From NCBI GenBank assembly GCA_951213105.1, contig OX578136.1:153801178-153865177 (forward strand): DNA of 64,000 nt. The letters are read 5' to 3'. This DNA is from Amaurobius ferox. Its lineage: Eukaryota; Arthropoda; Arachnida; Araneae; Amaurobiidae. Made by a program: the position numbers and the translations under genes. Under the pieces are notes generated by a model. That model had not been told where the DNA came from and ran no database searches. It saw nothing but the letters and a program-made list of their open reading frames with translations. Numbering within the stretch: position 1 is the stretch's first letter; every line of letters starts with the position of its first letter. This document shows, piece after piece, positions 31,718-43,032 of this stretch.

Positions 31718-32157
31718 TTGCGCACCTAGTATTGACCATGAGATAAAAGCTAATGGAACCAGATTTTTGATCCCCTCCCGGAAGAAAATTAGGTATTTTC
31801 AAAGACTTTTTCCAGAAGCCGTTTGGTCACTTAGAACACTGAACTTTTGCAAACTTTCAGTATCAACCACGGGTCAGTACAAAGCTCAGACAATTTGCCC
31901 TTTCACCCCGGTAGTGGCCAAAAGGTAGGAGGGGGGTCGAGCAGTATTTCGGCATTGGAGTCTTCTGGTGGCCTAACAAGCTGAAAATGTACTGTTATAG
32001 TATCGACCACAGGACAGAACCGAATTGAGATAATTAAGCGTCCAAGTTCAACACTCATAAAATTTTGAATAAAAGAAATGTTATAAAAAAGTTACAACTT
32101 AATTTTTAAGGTTTGTTAGTTTCCCTGCCTTTGACAGTCTTAAATAATTAGGATTGT
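31718..32157. repeat. Degraded units of the roughly 146-bp satellite family
   Basis: Phrases such as AGTATCAACCACGGGTCAG, CTTAGAACACTGAACTTTTGC and ACCACAGGACAGAACC match the array at 54773-55990. No gene. Confidence 0.5.
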
Positions 32158-32775
32158 ACTTTCCTTGCAAATAACAGCACCCATGGATCGACTTTGAGTT
32201 TATTATATGGTAGTTAATATGATATATCAAATATCTATAATAGCAGCAATAAAACTTGATATGTGCCACTATTTTGCGACCCTCCATCAAAATCAACGAA
32301 CTCAATCCTACCACTTAACCTGCCTCGAATTTCATCAAAATGTAGTCCAGACTACACAAGGCTATAAACAACCAGGTTAGTACTCATAGAAACTACATGT
32401 AAAAGACATTCCCAAAGTCAAGATTAGACATCCATAGCAGATAACAGCATCTATGGACCGGTTTCACACTTATCCTGTGCTCATCAGAATGGAATAGCCG
32501 ATATTTGCAACGACAGCAAGAAAACTTTTTATGAGCTGAAAATTTGCAAACCTTTGAGTATGAACTTGGGCGTAGCAGTCGTATTTAGAGTCAACTAAAT
32601 TTTGATGAAATTTGAAAAAGACTGAGTGGCAAGACTGTGTTTGTCGCTTTCCATAAGGTATACAAAATTGTGTTCTTGTTACCATTGCAGATACCGGCTA
32701 TTCCATACTAACACGCAAATAATAAAGAGCAAAACCAGTCCTTTGATGATGTTATCTGCAACGGAATATACAGAT
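32158..32775. repeat. Three related repeat copies, one hammerhead-like
   Basis: Copies lie at 32158-32238 (-), 32427-32508 (-) and 32684-32767 (+). They share a GGCTATTCCAT-type start, an ATAATAA- or AGGATAAG-type middle, a GTCCAT or GTCCTT segment and TGTTAT(C/T)TGC near the end. The middle copy keeps a hammerhead-ribozyme-like core (see findings). They may derive from a Penelope-like element or a retrozyme, but no coding part is present. Confidence 0.5.
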
Positions 32776-33290
32776 AATGTGTTTTAGAAATGACACATTT
32801 AACCGTAAAGGGTTAACCTATGAAGGTAAATTTATACATTCAAAAGATTTCTTCACAAATTCGTTGCCATTAACATGTTTGTATAAGCTATTGGTTTCTC
32901 TGACCACTGTTCAGGTGCACAAGTGCAAAAATATTTTATACGACGTTTTGATGCATGCATATGAAAGTATTTCCTTCAACTTCAAACTTTTGTCCGATAA
33001 AATCTTAATTTATTTAAACTATTGTAAACATTTCGAAGTTAGCGCAAATATGCATTTACATTACTCATGGGTAATCTGTGACCCGAGGGCTATTGTTGCA
33101 ATTAGCACCATTTTTGTGCTCCTCTGTCCATCTTGAATGTTTTATACTTTTTAGTTTTCATAGTTTCTAATTATGGGATTTCTATTTAAAACTAATGCAT
33201 TTTAAAGCTCAATATAGGCATGAAAATTCATACAACTTTACCCCAATTTAATTAAGAGAACGAGACTGCCAATTTTATTCATTAAATCTG
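32776..33290. other. No supported gene
   Basis: The 119-residue plus-strand frame at 32777-33136 has no recognisable domain or signal and is AT-typical. I do not call it. Confidence 0.4.
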
Positions 33291-33296
33291 GAATTG

Positions 33297-33424
33297 GTGC
33301 ATATACTGGTGTATGTGCATATACTGGTGTATGTGCATATACTGGTGTATGTGCATATACTGGTGTGCATAAACTGGTGCATATACTGGTGTGTACTGGT
33401 GTATGTGTGGAATATTCGCAAATT

Positions 33425-33459
<35 letters not shown>

Positions 33460-33460
33460 C
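33297..33460 (+). repeat. 18-bp minisatellite followed by (TTTA)n
   Basis: GTGCATATACTGGTGTAT repeats about six times to 33405, the last copies irregular. A run of about nine TTTA units follows at 33423-33460. Confidence 0.9.
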
Positions 33461-34624
33461 AAAGACTGCAAGCAACAGGACGTAGTCCCAGTTACAGCAT
33501 GCAGGAGCAAAACTACATTCAAAATACCATGACATACATTAAAAAAGTTAAAATACATTAAAAAGTTAAAACATTAAAATTAAAAAACACTTCACAAGAA
33601 TACATATAATAAAACAAATGCATTATGTATATTTCGTATGAAATAAGTATAAAATGCCTGATGTCTATTAAAAAGTCTCTATTACAAACATACGTAAAAA
33701 CGTATCTCAATTTTGTTAAATAGAAGGAATCAACAATTTTATTCGTTTAATCGAGAGAAATCGTTACATTGGAATAAAAAAAAATAAGTTAATCGCAACC
33801 TTTCATATATTTCATTTATTCATTGATTTCGCTTAAAAAGAGGCGTTATAAGGGTATTCATTATATAGTGGTTTCATAAGCACCCACAGGGGAGGGCAAG
33901 GACCCTTATCCCCCACAGATGTTCGAGGTCAGAAGGATGTGCACCAAGCTAGTCGGTGTTGTATGTTTGCCTCGCTGATGTAAGTGTTTGACCCCACCCC
34001 ACCCCCTAGAAAAAATTCTATGGGCGCTCATAAGTAGTTTGAGTATACATAAATGTTTTTCATTTTGCATAAAATCAGATCTGGATCTTCATATGTTCAA
34101 AATTATATCATCTAGCCTACTGAATCAAACATGTTGTCCATACTTGGTGTGCACTTACTTCAAACCTTTTTTTATTTGTTAAGAGCTAAATTTTCTCTGC
34201 TAAATTCTTTGTTTACGCAAGGCGTAATTTCCCGTTCACATGTACGATTTGTCTGTACAAAAAATTACCAATATATTAACCCTTGAAACTATTAATTTTT
34301 ATAAACTCGTTTTTGTCAATTGCATAACTTTAATCCTGAAAATATGTGTAGTTTTACATGGCGTGTTCATCAATGTTTTGATTTGACAAATTATTATTTA
34401 TTTTTTAGATTCAAAGCCATATTTTCTCTCCAAATAAGTTTATTCTAAGGCTAAAAATACACTTAGATACTAATATTCGTCGAAAGCTTTACCTGTGAAA
34501 AACAAGACAATTACATAAGACCTATTCGGATCATTTAAGAAGCAAATATGGAAAAATTTTAATGGAAATAAATTATTTTAACTTCTACTTTATTTATTTA
34601 TTATATTTTATTGCAAGTTAAAAA
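33461..34624. other. No recognisable gene
   Basis: AT-rich. Around 33865-34020 a less AT-rich piece (CACCCACAGGGGAGGGCAAG, ACCCCACCCCACCCCC) resembles sequence near 10400-10440, possibly an old shared repeat. Confidence 0.4.
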
Positions 34625-35530
34625 TAATTATTAATTTTAAATAAAGAATTGTTTTCCATTGAATGTAAGAAAAAATTGAGTAGCATAAATAATACATGAA
34701 AGAATAATTCAATACATTTTTCTCAAACCATTTCAAATTATGAGTCATTGACGAACGAATGTTCTTAAATTAGCTTAGTAAAACAAAATTTTCCGCCTGC
34801 GTTAAACGCGCTAAGCACCTATTTTGCGCTGACATTCCAAAAATGATCTAATTTCACCGCCTTTAGAAAACGTTCACCAATTATGCAAGTTAAAATTAGA
34901 GGAAGCATTTCATTTTTCTGTCTCATTCATTGACAACCAATTATTTCCTCGACTCTCGCCTGTGGTGTTTGTAGAAAATTTTTATCTTTATTCTTCTATA
35001 AATTTACTTTAAAAACTAATGCGATTAATAAAATCTGAATTTAATTGTTTTAATAATTGAATCCTGTTCTTTTTATTTTTTAATTATTAATTTTAAATAA
35101 AGAATTGTTTTTCCATTGAATGTAAGAAAAATTCAGTAGCATAAATAATACATGAAAGAGTAATTCAATACATTTTTCTCAAACCATTTCAAATTATGAG
35201 TCATTGACAAACGAATATTCTTAAATTAGCTTGGTAAAACAAAATTTTCCGCCTGCGTTAAACGCGCTAAGCCCCTATTTTGCGCTGACTTTCCAAAAAT
35301 GATCTAATTTCACCGCCTTTAGAAAACGTTCACCAATTATGCAAGTTAAAATTAGAGGAAGCATTTCATTTTTCTGTCTCATTCATTGACAACCAATTAT
35401 TTCCTCAACTCTCGCCTGTGGTGTTTGTAGAAAATTTTTATCTTTATTCTCCTATAAATTTACTTTAAAAACTAATGCGATTAATAAAAGCTGAATTTAA
35501 TTGCTTTAGTAATTGAATCCTGTTCTTTTT
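34625..35530 (+). repeat. 456-bp tandem duplication
   Basis: TAATTATTAATTTTAAATAA starts units at 34625 and 35081. They agree except for scattered single changes (for example TAAGCACCTATTTTGC against TAAGCCCCTATTTTGC). Non-coding in all frames. Confidence 0.9.
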
Positions 35531-35936
35531 ATCGGAGACAATCCAAAACATGATTCTTTTTCTTAATTTATGCATTTTGTTATACTTGATGAATCCTAGT
35601 CTTTGCTCCAATTTCCTTTATCTCGAAAGTTTCAATTCGTGATACGATTCGATGACTTTTACTAATGACTTTCACTTCATTTACGTCACTACATTATTGT
35701 ATATTAGGAAAATCATTGTATTTAGGAAAATGAATTTGGTGTGAAAGTAACTCGTGACATAAAAAAGTAAGTTAATTCTAACCTTAATTAATATATCTTA
35801 ACTATTCACCTTGGTTAAAACGTCACGAATTATTTGTTCATTTTAGAATTGTAAACGGCTATTTCACGAAAATACCAATTCATGCCAGAAAAAAACTTTC
35901 CGCCAAAAAAAATGTTATCAGATCTCAAAATGGTTT

Positions 35937-36092
35937 AGGTCTGGTGTACCCTACTGTAAGATCCAAATAGTCCGTCAAATCACACGTAGCACTTTTTCAG
36001 TCATAGTCAATTAAAAAGAATGACTGCGACTGAAAAGGATTACGTGTGATTTGAAGGAGAATTTGTATTCTTCAGCTGAGTACCCTAAACCT
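35937..36092. repeat. Long imperfect hairpin (MITE or miRNA-like)
   Basis: The core TCAAATCACACGTA (35975) pairs with TACGTGTGATTTGA (ending 36054), and CTTTTTCAGTC pairs with GACTGAAAAG, around an 11-nt loop. Weaker pairing continues outward through GTACCC / GAGTAC-type segments to about 35937 and 36092. No target-site duplication was recognised. Confidence 0.65.
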
Positions 36093-36948
36093 AAAGCTAC
36101 AGTTTGGAAACTGCAGCTCCGGTCCTGCAAGAACTTAGCTTAAAACCATATTCTGAGATTTCATAACTTTTTTGAAAGGTTTTTTTTGTTCTTTTTGGTA
36201 CTTGGCGAGGAGTTTTTAACCATGAAATTTTATTTATTTATTTATTTATTTATTTATTAAATTTCAATTCTTTTTGTTGAGATTTTTATCAACATGATAA
36301 TGCAATAATGACACAGCATTATAAATTGTACTTTACTACCTAGTACCATTTATTCATATTTTTCTCAATTTTTGCAATTCGAAATCAAATTCATCTAAAT
36401 ATTTATCGTACATGGGTTTTAAAAAAAACTACTCTCACCAAGACACACAAAATCAGTTGTCATTCATTAAAATCGATTCAGTAATTAAGAATGTAGGTTC
36501 ATCAACACTTAAGGTCTGAACGACAATCTGGAAAAAAAGTGTCACTTTAAAGTCCGTTTTTCTCGGGTAATTCCGCTCCTATTGTAAAATTTTTTTTTGT
36601 GAGTTTTTTTTTTTACGTTTTGTTAGCGTGTTACAAAGGAAACATACTTTCGCTATCTTTACGGCTAAGTAAAGATCTTTCCACTTTAAGTATAATATAT
36701 ACAACAACGAATTCGAACAAGATAACTTGGCGGGACAGAACGCAGCGGAGTTCCAAAAATATCAAGCTGTACAATAAAAAAATGTAGATAAAATGCAGTT
36801 ACTTTTATATATTATTCCTATAAACTTTCTACTGTGCATCAGAAATCTTGTCTAATCAGGCAAGAAAGAATATTGTCACACCCTGTTATATATGGCTGAT
36901 GTCATTTCATTGTAATCTTAGCTAAAACTCGACTTGCGTATTCGACTG
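36093..36948. other. Non-coding, with (TTTA)n at about 36229-36258
   Basis: No gene seen. Confidence 0.5.
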
Positions 36949-37432
36949 CCGCGACCCTGTACCAGACCCCGCCATAAATTATACCGGGCCGCGACCCTGT
37001 ACCAGACCCTACCATAAATTATACCGGGCCGCCACCCTGTACCAGACCCTACCATAAATTACACCGGGCGTGACCCTGTACCAGATCCTGTCATCAATTA
37101 TACCGGGCCGCAACCCTGTACCAGACCCTGCCATCAATTATACCGGGCCGCAACCCTGTACCAGACCCTGTCATCAATTATACTGGGCCGCAACCCTGTA
37201 TCAGACCCTGCCATCAATTATGCCGGGCCGTGGCCCTGTACCAGACCCTGCCATCAATTATACCGGGCCGCAACCCTGTACCAGACCCTGCCATCAATTA
37301 TACCGGGCCGCAACCCTGTACCAGACCCTGCCATCAATTATGCCGGGCCGCGGCCCTGTACCAGACCCTGCCATCAATTATACCGGGCCGCAACCCTGTA
37401 CCAGACCCTGCCATCAATTATACCGGGCGCGA
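36949..37432 (+). repeat. 40-bp GC-rich minisatellite, about 12 copies
   Basis: The unit runs CAACCCTGTACCAGACCCTG then CCATCAATTATACCGGGCCG. The first three copies differ (CCATAAATTA) and one is 39 bp. Since 40 is not a multiple of 3, the open frames through it cycle through three readings and are not a protein. Confidence 0.95.
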
Positions 37433-37436
37433 GAGA

Positions 37437-38766
37437 TACTCTTGGAATTTGTTGTTTTAGTTTCTTAAGAATTTTTATGAATAAATATTCCATAGTGGAA
37501 ATATTGTAAAGAGAATAATATTTGTGTCGAAAAGCTCAGAACCAGAACGCACAAATAACTTATGTGTAGCAAATAACCATGGCGCATTTCAATTTTAATA
37601 TGAATAAGAGACTGCTCAGCTGACTTCTATGGTGAATCACAATAGATAAATATTTTTCTCACATTTTTTTTTAATTAAGCCAACATCAGTAAAATCAATT
37701 TATTAATACAATTATTTATTTTATACTAAATAATATAAGTTTTTGATGATCAGAATGGGACATGTGAATGAAAATCAGCACACATTAATATAATGATGTT
37801 GGTCTGAGAAGATTACAATATGATATGTGATTTAAATGTGATTTTATATGTGTCAATATACCACACAGTATATACATAAATGTACTAATACGCTTTATGA
37901 TTATGCCACGATTCATTATTAATACTTGTGTTAGTTTAATGTATGAACTAAAAAAAAAATCTGATGTGGGCAGCACATGACCTTCCTTATATAATGTAAT
38001 GAATTTATACTTTTACAGATAAAAAAATGTTATTTTATAGTAGATACTTATATTCTTTCCAAGATATTGAATTTTCTTTAATTAGTCGTCATTTTTATTG
38101 ATTTAGCGTCATTTTTATCCATTTGGCGAGATTTTCGTTACTCTGGCAACATTTAAAAAGTCGCCAAGTTGGCGACATTCCGATAAATTCGTCGCCAAAA
38201 TTATGAACAGAGATTATGAACAGAGAAATAAGTTATTCTTACAGCAAATAAATGATTATTGGCGTTCAAATACAAAAGAATTACTCAAAGTATCTTTTCT
38301 CATGAAAGGAACGAGCTAGATTCACGAGAATGATATCACCAAATTTATCGCATGATATTACATATGAAAAGTTAACATGTTTCTCAACAGTTAATATTTT
38401 CTTTTAATTTATAAGATTTTTTGATAAATTTATTTGAAAAATGTGCAATATCTCGAGAACGGTTGATGCTAGCGTTCTAAAGTTTATCTCAATCGTTTTT
38501 TAAGGAAAAATTACATAAGAAATGTCTATTTGCGTAACTTTATTAAAGGTTTTGATTTTGTGATGATTTTTTCAAAATTTCACTTGAAAATTTAGGGGGG
38601 TTTTGAATATTCGATTGTGTTTAAAAACAATAGGCTTCTAGTATTCATAGATTGTGATTTTTGTACCAAATTTCATTCGAATCGTTCCATTCGTTCGTGA
38701 GATATCGTGTCCACAGACTCACTGACACACACACACACACACACACACACATACTTTCACACACAC

Positions 38767-38797
<31 letters not shown>

Positions 38798-38990
38798 TCA
38801 TCTTAAAAATGTTCGATTTGTGATCATGGATACTTGAAACGTGTTCTCTCGTCGAAAACTCGAATTCGAATTTTCGATCCCGTCACAATACTTTCCTTAT
38901 AGATTATGTATATAAGGAAAGTAATAATTAAAAGGGTACTTACTCGTAAATTTGTTGGGACGGGCCCTCGTCTTATAAAAAAAAAATCTG
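37437..38990 (+). repeat. Dispersed repeat (copy 1) carrying family-H insertion
   Basis: CTTGGAATTTGTTGTTTTAG...TGAATAAATATTCCATA...ACTGCTCAGCTGACTTCT through AATTTGTTGGGAC...CCTCGTCTTATAAA is shared in order with 60677-62300. Each copy carries a family-H element at a different place and in opposite orientation. There is no coding potential. Confidence 0.75.
37949..38929 (-). mobile_element. Family-H repeat copy
   Basis: Starts AAATCTGATGTGGGCAGCAC and ends at the hairpin CTTTCCTTATAGATTATG-TATATAAGGAAAG. It has the palindrome module (with a damaged end near 38200), GAACGAGCTAGATTCACGAG and two (AC)n tracts separated by CATACTTTCAC. Confidence 0.8.
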
Positions 38991-39765
38991 ATGTGGGCAA
39001 CACATGACTTTCCTTATATAATGTAATGGATTTACCACTTTTACAGTAAAATAAATAGGTTTTTCTTATAGTAGATACTAATATTCTTTCCAAGATATTG
39101 AATTTTCGACAATTAGTCGTCATTTCATTGATTTAGCGTCATTTTTATCCATTTGGCGAGATTTTCGTTAATTTGGCAACATTTCAAAAAGTCGCCAAGT
39201 TGGCGACATTCCGCCAAATTCGTCGCCAAAATCTCGCCAAGTATAATGGACAAAGAAATAAGTTATTCTTACAGCAGATAAATGACTATTGGCGTTCAAA
39301 TACAAAAGTATTACAAAAAGTATTTTTTTTTCATGAATGGAACGAGCTAGATCCACGAGAATGATGTCATCCAATTTATTGCATGGTATTACTGAAAAGT
39401 GAACATGTCTCTCAAGAGGAAATATATTTTTTTTATTTTATTTGACTTTCTGATAATTTTTTTGAAAAATGTGCAATATCTCGAGAACGGTTCATGTTAG
39501 CGTTCTAAAACTTATGTCAATCGTTTTCTAATGAAAAATTACATAAGAAATGTCTATTTGCGTAACTTTATTAGTGGTTTTCATTTTTTGACTATTTTTC
39601 CAAAATTTCATTCGAAAATTTAGGGGTGTTCTTAACATTCGATTGCGTATAAAAACAATAGGCTTCCAGTGATTACGGATTGTGATTTTTGTACCAAATT
39701 TGGTTCGAATCGGTCCATTCGTTCGTCAGTTATCGTCTCCACAGACTCACTCACACACACACATA

Positions 39766-39810
<45 letters not shown>

Positions 39811-39943
39811 TTTCACACACACACACACACGCAGACATCACTTCAAAAATGTTTGATTCGTGATCAGGGATGCTTGAAACATGCTCTCCCGTCGAAAACT
39901 CGATTTCGAATTTTCGACCCCGTCACAATACTTTCCTTATACA
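38977..39943 (-). mobile_element. Family-H repeat copy, hairpin end truncated
   Basis: Starts AAAAATCTGATGTGGGCAAC, 47 bp after the previous copy. The palindrome module at 39155-39239 is complete: GGCGAGATTTT pairs with AAAATCTCGCC and the centre is GTCGCCAAGTTGGCGAC. Two (AC)n tracts follow. It stops at CTTTCCTTATACAAGC, so half of the terminal hairpin is missing. Confidence 0.8.
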
Positions 39944-40116
39944 AGCACTGGCATAGAGGACAGAAATACTTCGATACTAACGAGCCTTGACCATAATTTA
40001 CGCGAATGATGATCCTTTGTTCGAGGATTTCAGTCAGTAGAATTCTGAGCTCGAGATATATAGGCTGAAGATTCGAACACATGTGAAACAGAGGAAGAAC
40101 TATTGTGTGAAGTGGA

Positions 40117-40907
40117 GAAGAAACAAATATCTGATGTGTCTAACAAATGACTTTCCCTACCGATTACAAAATGTTATATTGTTGCTGTTGTTGTTGACAC
40201 CCAGACCGTCCGACCTACCAGAAAGGTAAAATGTTATATTGTGGAAATGCAATTGCTCAAATGACAGCTTCCCTACAACGAGGCGACAAAATCAATTAGG
40301 ATTATTATTATTAATTAATTAAATAAGCTTATCAAATTTTATGGAAATCGTCTGAATATTTTTTAGCAGATATTTCGCTCCTTGTAGGAAAGCAGAACTT
40401 GCAATATCTCAAGACTGACTCGTGATAACCCCAAACAATTCAATTCTGGTAAAAAGTACGAAAATGCATTCACTTATTTGATAGTGGGGGAAATATTTAT
40501 GATTTTTCACTTGGCATCGAAAACGTGCAATAGTTCGAGAAGGGAGTTGGTTAGGGTGATATAAAAGGGTGTCATTCACTTCAAATAGAAAATTACGTAC
40601 AAAGCTTTATCTATTTCATTTCTCAATATAACCATTTTATAATGCTTCTCGATTTAAAAAAAAATACATTAAGGGTCTTACTTTGATTTTATCTCAATAG
40701 ACTTCTTACGGGTACCCCATAAAACAACCGTACAACATTTCATTTAAATAGCTCATTAAATTTTTGAAAGATATCCGACCCATAGACTTACAGTCCAACA
40801 ACCATCATTCGAAAACGGTTGATTCGTATTCAGGAATGCTTGAAAAACGTAAACCCATTCAATAGTCTGATTTTTACCAACATCACAATACTATTTTTAC
40901 TTTCCTT
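40117..40907 (-). mobile_element. Diverged family-H copy
   Basis: Starts ATCTGATGTGTCTAACAAATG and retains GAATGCTTGAAAAACGTAAAC and ACATCACAATACTATTTTTAC at the hairpin end. The hairpin is replaced by the next family-H copy, which begins there. A SINE-tail insertion lies at 40183-40227. Confidence 0.55.
40183..40227 (-). mobile_element. 45-bp SINE 3'-tail insertion
   Basis: On the minus strand it is ACCTTTCTGGTAGGTCGGAC, GGTCTGGGTGTC and a (CAA)n end, between perfect 15-bp duplications AAAATGTTATATTGT at 40168-40182 and 40228-40242. Confidence 0.85.
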
Positions 40908-41022
40908 ATATACATAATGTATAAGGAAAGTATTGTGATGGGGTCGAAAATTCGAATTCGAGTTTTCGACGGGAGAGCACGTTTCAAGCATCCCTGATCA
41001 CGAATCAAACATTTTGAAGTGA

Positions 41023-41064
<42 letters not shown>

Positions 41065-41828
41065 AGTGAGTCTGTGGAGACGATAACTGACGAACGAATG
41101 GACCGATTCGAACCAAATTTGGTACAAAAATCACAATCCGTAAACACTGGAAGCCTATTGTTTTTATACGTAATCGAATGTTCAGAACCCCCCTAAATTT
41201 TCGAATGAAATTTTGAAAAAATCGTCAAAAAAATCAAAACCGCTAATAAAGTTACGCAAATAGACATTTCTTATGTAATTTTTCATTAGAAAACGATTGG
41301 CATAAATTTTTGAACGCTAACATGAACCGTACTCGAGATATTGTACATTTTTCAAAAAAATTATGAAAAAGTCACATAAAAAAAAAATTCCTATTGAGAA
41401 ACATGTTCACCTTTCATATGTAATACCATACGATAAATTGAGTGGCATCATTCTCGTGGATCTAGCTCGTTCCATTCATGAAAAAATATACTTTGAATAA
41501 TACTTTTGTATTTGAACGCCAATAGTCATTTATCAGCTGTAAAAATAACTTTTTTCTTAGTGCATAACGCTTGGCGAGATTTTGGCGACGAATTTGGCGG
41601 AATGTCGCCAACTTGGCGACTTTTTGACATGTTGCCAAATTAATGAAAATCTCGCCAAATGGATAAAAAGGATGCTAAATCAATGAAAATGACGACTAAT
41701 TGTCGAAAATTCAATATCTTGGAAAGAATATTAGTATCTACTATAAGAAAAACCTAATTTTTTACTGTAAAAGTAGTAAATTCATTACATTATATAAGGA
41801 AAGTCATGTGTTGCCCACATCAGATTTT
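40897..41828 (+). mobile_element. Family-H repeat copy
   Basis: Terminal hairpin CTTTCCTTATATACATAATG...GGAAAG, CGACGGGAGAGCACG, an uninterrupted (GT)n (41026-41063), the palindrome module (41572-41656) and the end CCCACATCAGATTTTT. Confidence 0.8.
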
Positions 41829-42315
41829 TACATATGCTACATATTGTAGAGAATGTTTCTCCGAAAAGAAAGTCAACAAAGCCGTCCCCACCAGGTTTAA
41901 GGTTCTAAGACAGTGGAGACCAGGATACCAGCCTCTTACAAAGAATAACGACTAGTATTAGAATACATGTTTTTCATGTCACGTCCCGCCTAACATAGTC
42001 TCTGTTCTAATGATAGAAATATGCATACAAAGACGAATTGTTGAGTCATGCCTTTTCTATCCTTTTATGTCTATGGAATTGACTACAATCATCACTATTA
42101 TATAGTTGTCAAACATGTTTAGAGTGTTTCTGTCTTTCCAGATACTACAGAACCCATTCGGTGACCAGAGCCGCACTTAGGGAGGACACCACTCAAGTTT
42201 AGGGTCCAGAGGGTTGCCGTACCCCAATAATTTTTTTGCGGTGGGAAAAGACAAGAAGTTCTCTAAAAAAGAAAATTAAATATAAAGGGGAGGGAAAGCT
42301 CATTATAAATGCTGT
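41829..42315. other. No recognisable feature
   Basis: Non-coding. No repeat recognised. Confidence 0.4.
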
Positions 42316-42480
42316 TGTTGTTGTTGTTGTTGAAACCCAGACCGTCCGACCTACCAGAAAGGTGTAAAGTAACTGTTTGGACGGTCGGGAAGTGCCACCC
42401 AATTTAGACCGGAACCCAGTGGGGGAGGCATCCACAGGGACCGTACCCTCCTTCCCCTACCACCAACCTCTCGGAAGGAC
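42316..42480 (-). mobile_element. 5'-truncated SINE
   Basis: The minus strand starts GTCCTTCCGAGAGGTTGGTG and ends GTCGGACGGTCTGGGTTTC plus (CAA)n. It lies between CATTATAAATGCTG (from 42301) and CATTATTAAATGCTG (from 42481), a duplication with one inserted base. The tRNA-like head is missing. Confidence 0.8.
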
Positions 42481-42559
42481 CATTATTAAATGCTGTGAAT
42501 AAGGTCTACAATTTGTATGGGCAACCCTGTGGAGACCTAAAGGCTGAATCTCTGCACAC

Positions 42560-43032
42560 TTACAGTATCAAATACGGTTCAGAACTTTACGGTAACGGTA
42601 CAGAAATTCTGTAAGGTAAAGATACAGAATTTGGATTTTCGATAAACCCCACCCCCCAGGTGACAGAAAAATAAGGGGTTTGAAAAGACTTTCCAGACCC
42701 TCCAGAAGTATTTCGATGACCTAGAAGGCTAAATCTCTACATATTTATATTATTAACTACGGTATAGAAAGTAACAGAATTATTTTCGATTTACCCCCTT
42801 AGGGGGGTTAAAGTAATGGGATTTTTAGAAAAATCTTTCCAGACACTCCAAAAGTGGTACTTCTATAACTTAGGGCTAAATATCTGCATACTTATATTAT
42901 TAACTACGGTACAGAAATCAACAGACTTCTTTTCGATTTACTCCACTAGGTAAAAGAAATGGTATTTTTAGAAAAATCTTACCAGATCCTCCAAAAGTAG
43001 TATGTGTATGACCTCGAGCTAAATCTCTGCAT
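42560..43032 (+). repeat. Roughly 146-bp satellite-like array, left part
   Basis: CCAGACCCTCCAGAAGTA-type phrases recur near 42689, 42838 and 42979. Each is followed by ACCTAGA(A)GGCTAAATCTCTGC and ATTATTAACTACGGTA. The LTR retrotransposon interrupts the array after CTCTGCAT. Confidence 0.7.

Noticed and set aside
32777..33136. 119-residue open frame as a gene
   Set aside because: No recognisable domain, and its composition is as expected from AT-rich DNA. It may be chance.
37070..37468. 132-residue proline/threonine-rich open frame
   Set aside because: It is the translation of the 40-bp minisatellite in three rotating frames. The unit length is not a multiple of 3 and the array extends beyond the frame.
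39632..39863. Open frames made of Cys-Val or Thr-His repeats (also near 12497, 56188, 61207)
   Set aside because: They are translations of the (AC)n/(GT)n microsatellites inside family-H repeats and recur on both strands of every copy.
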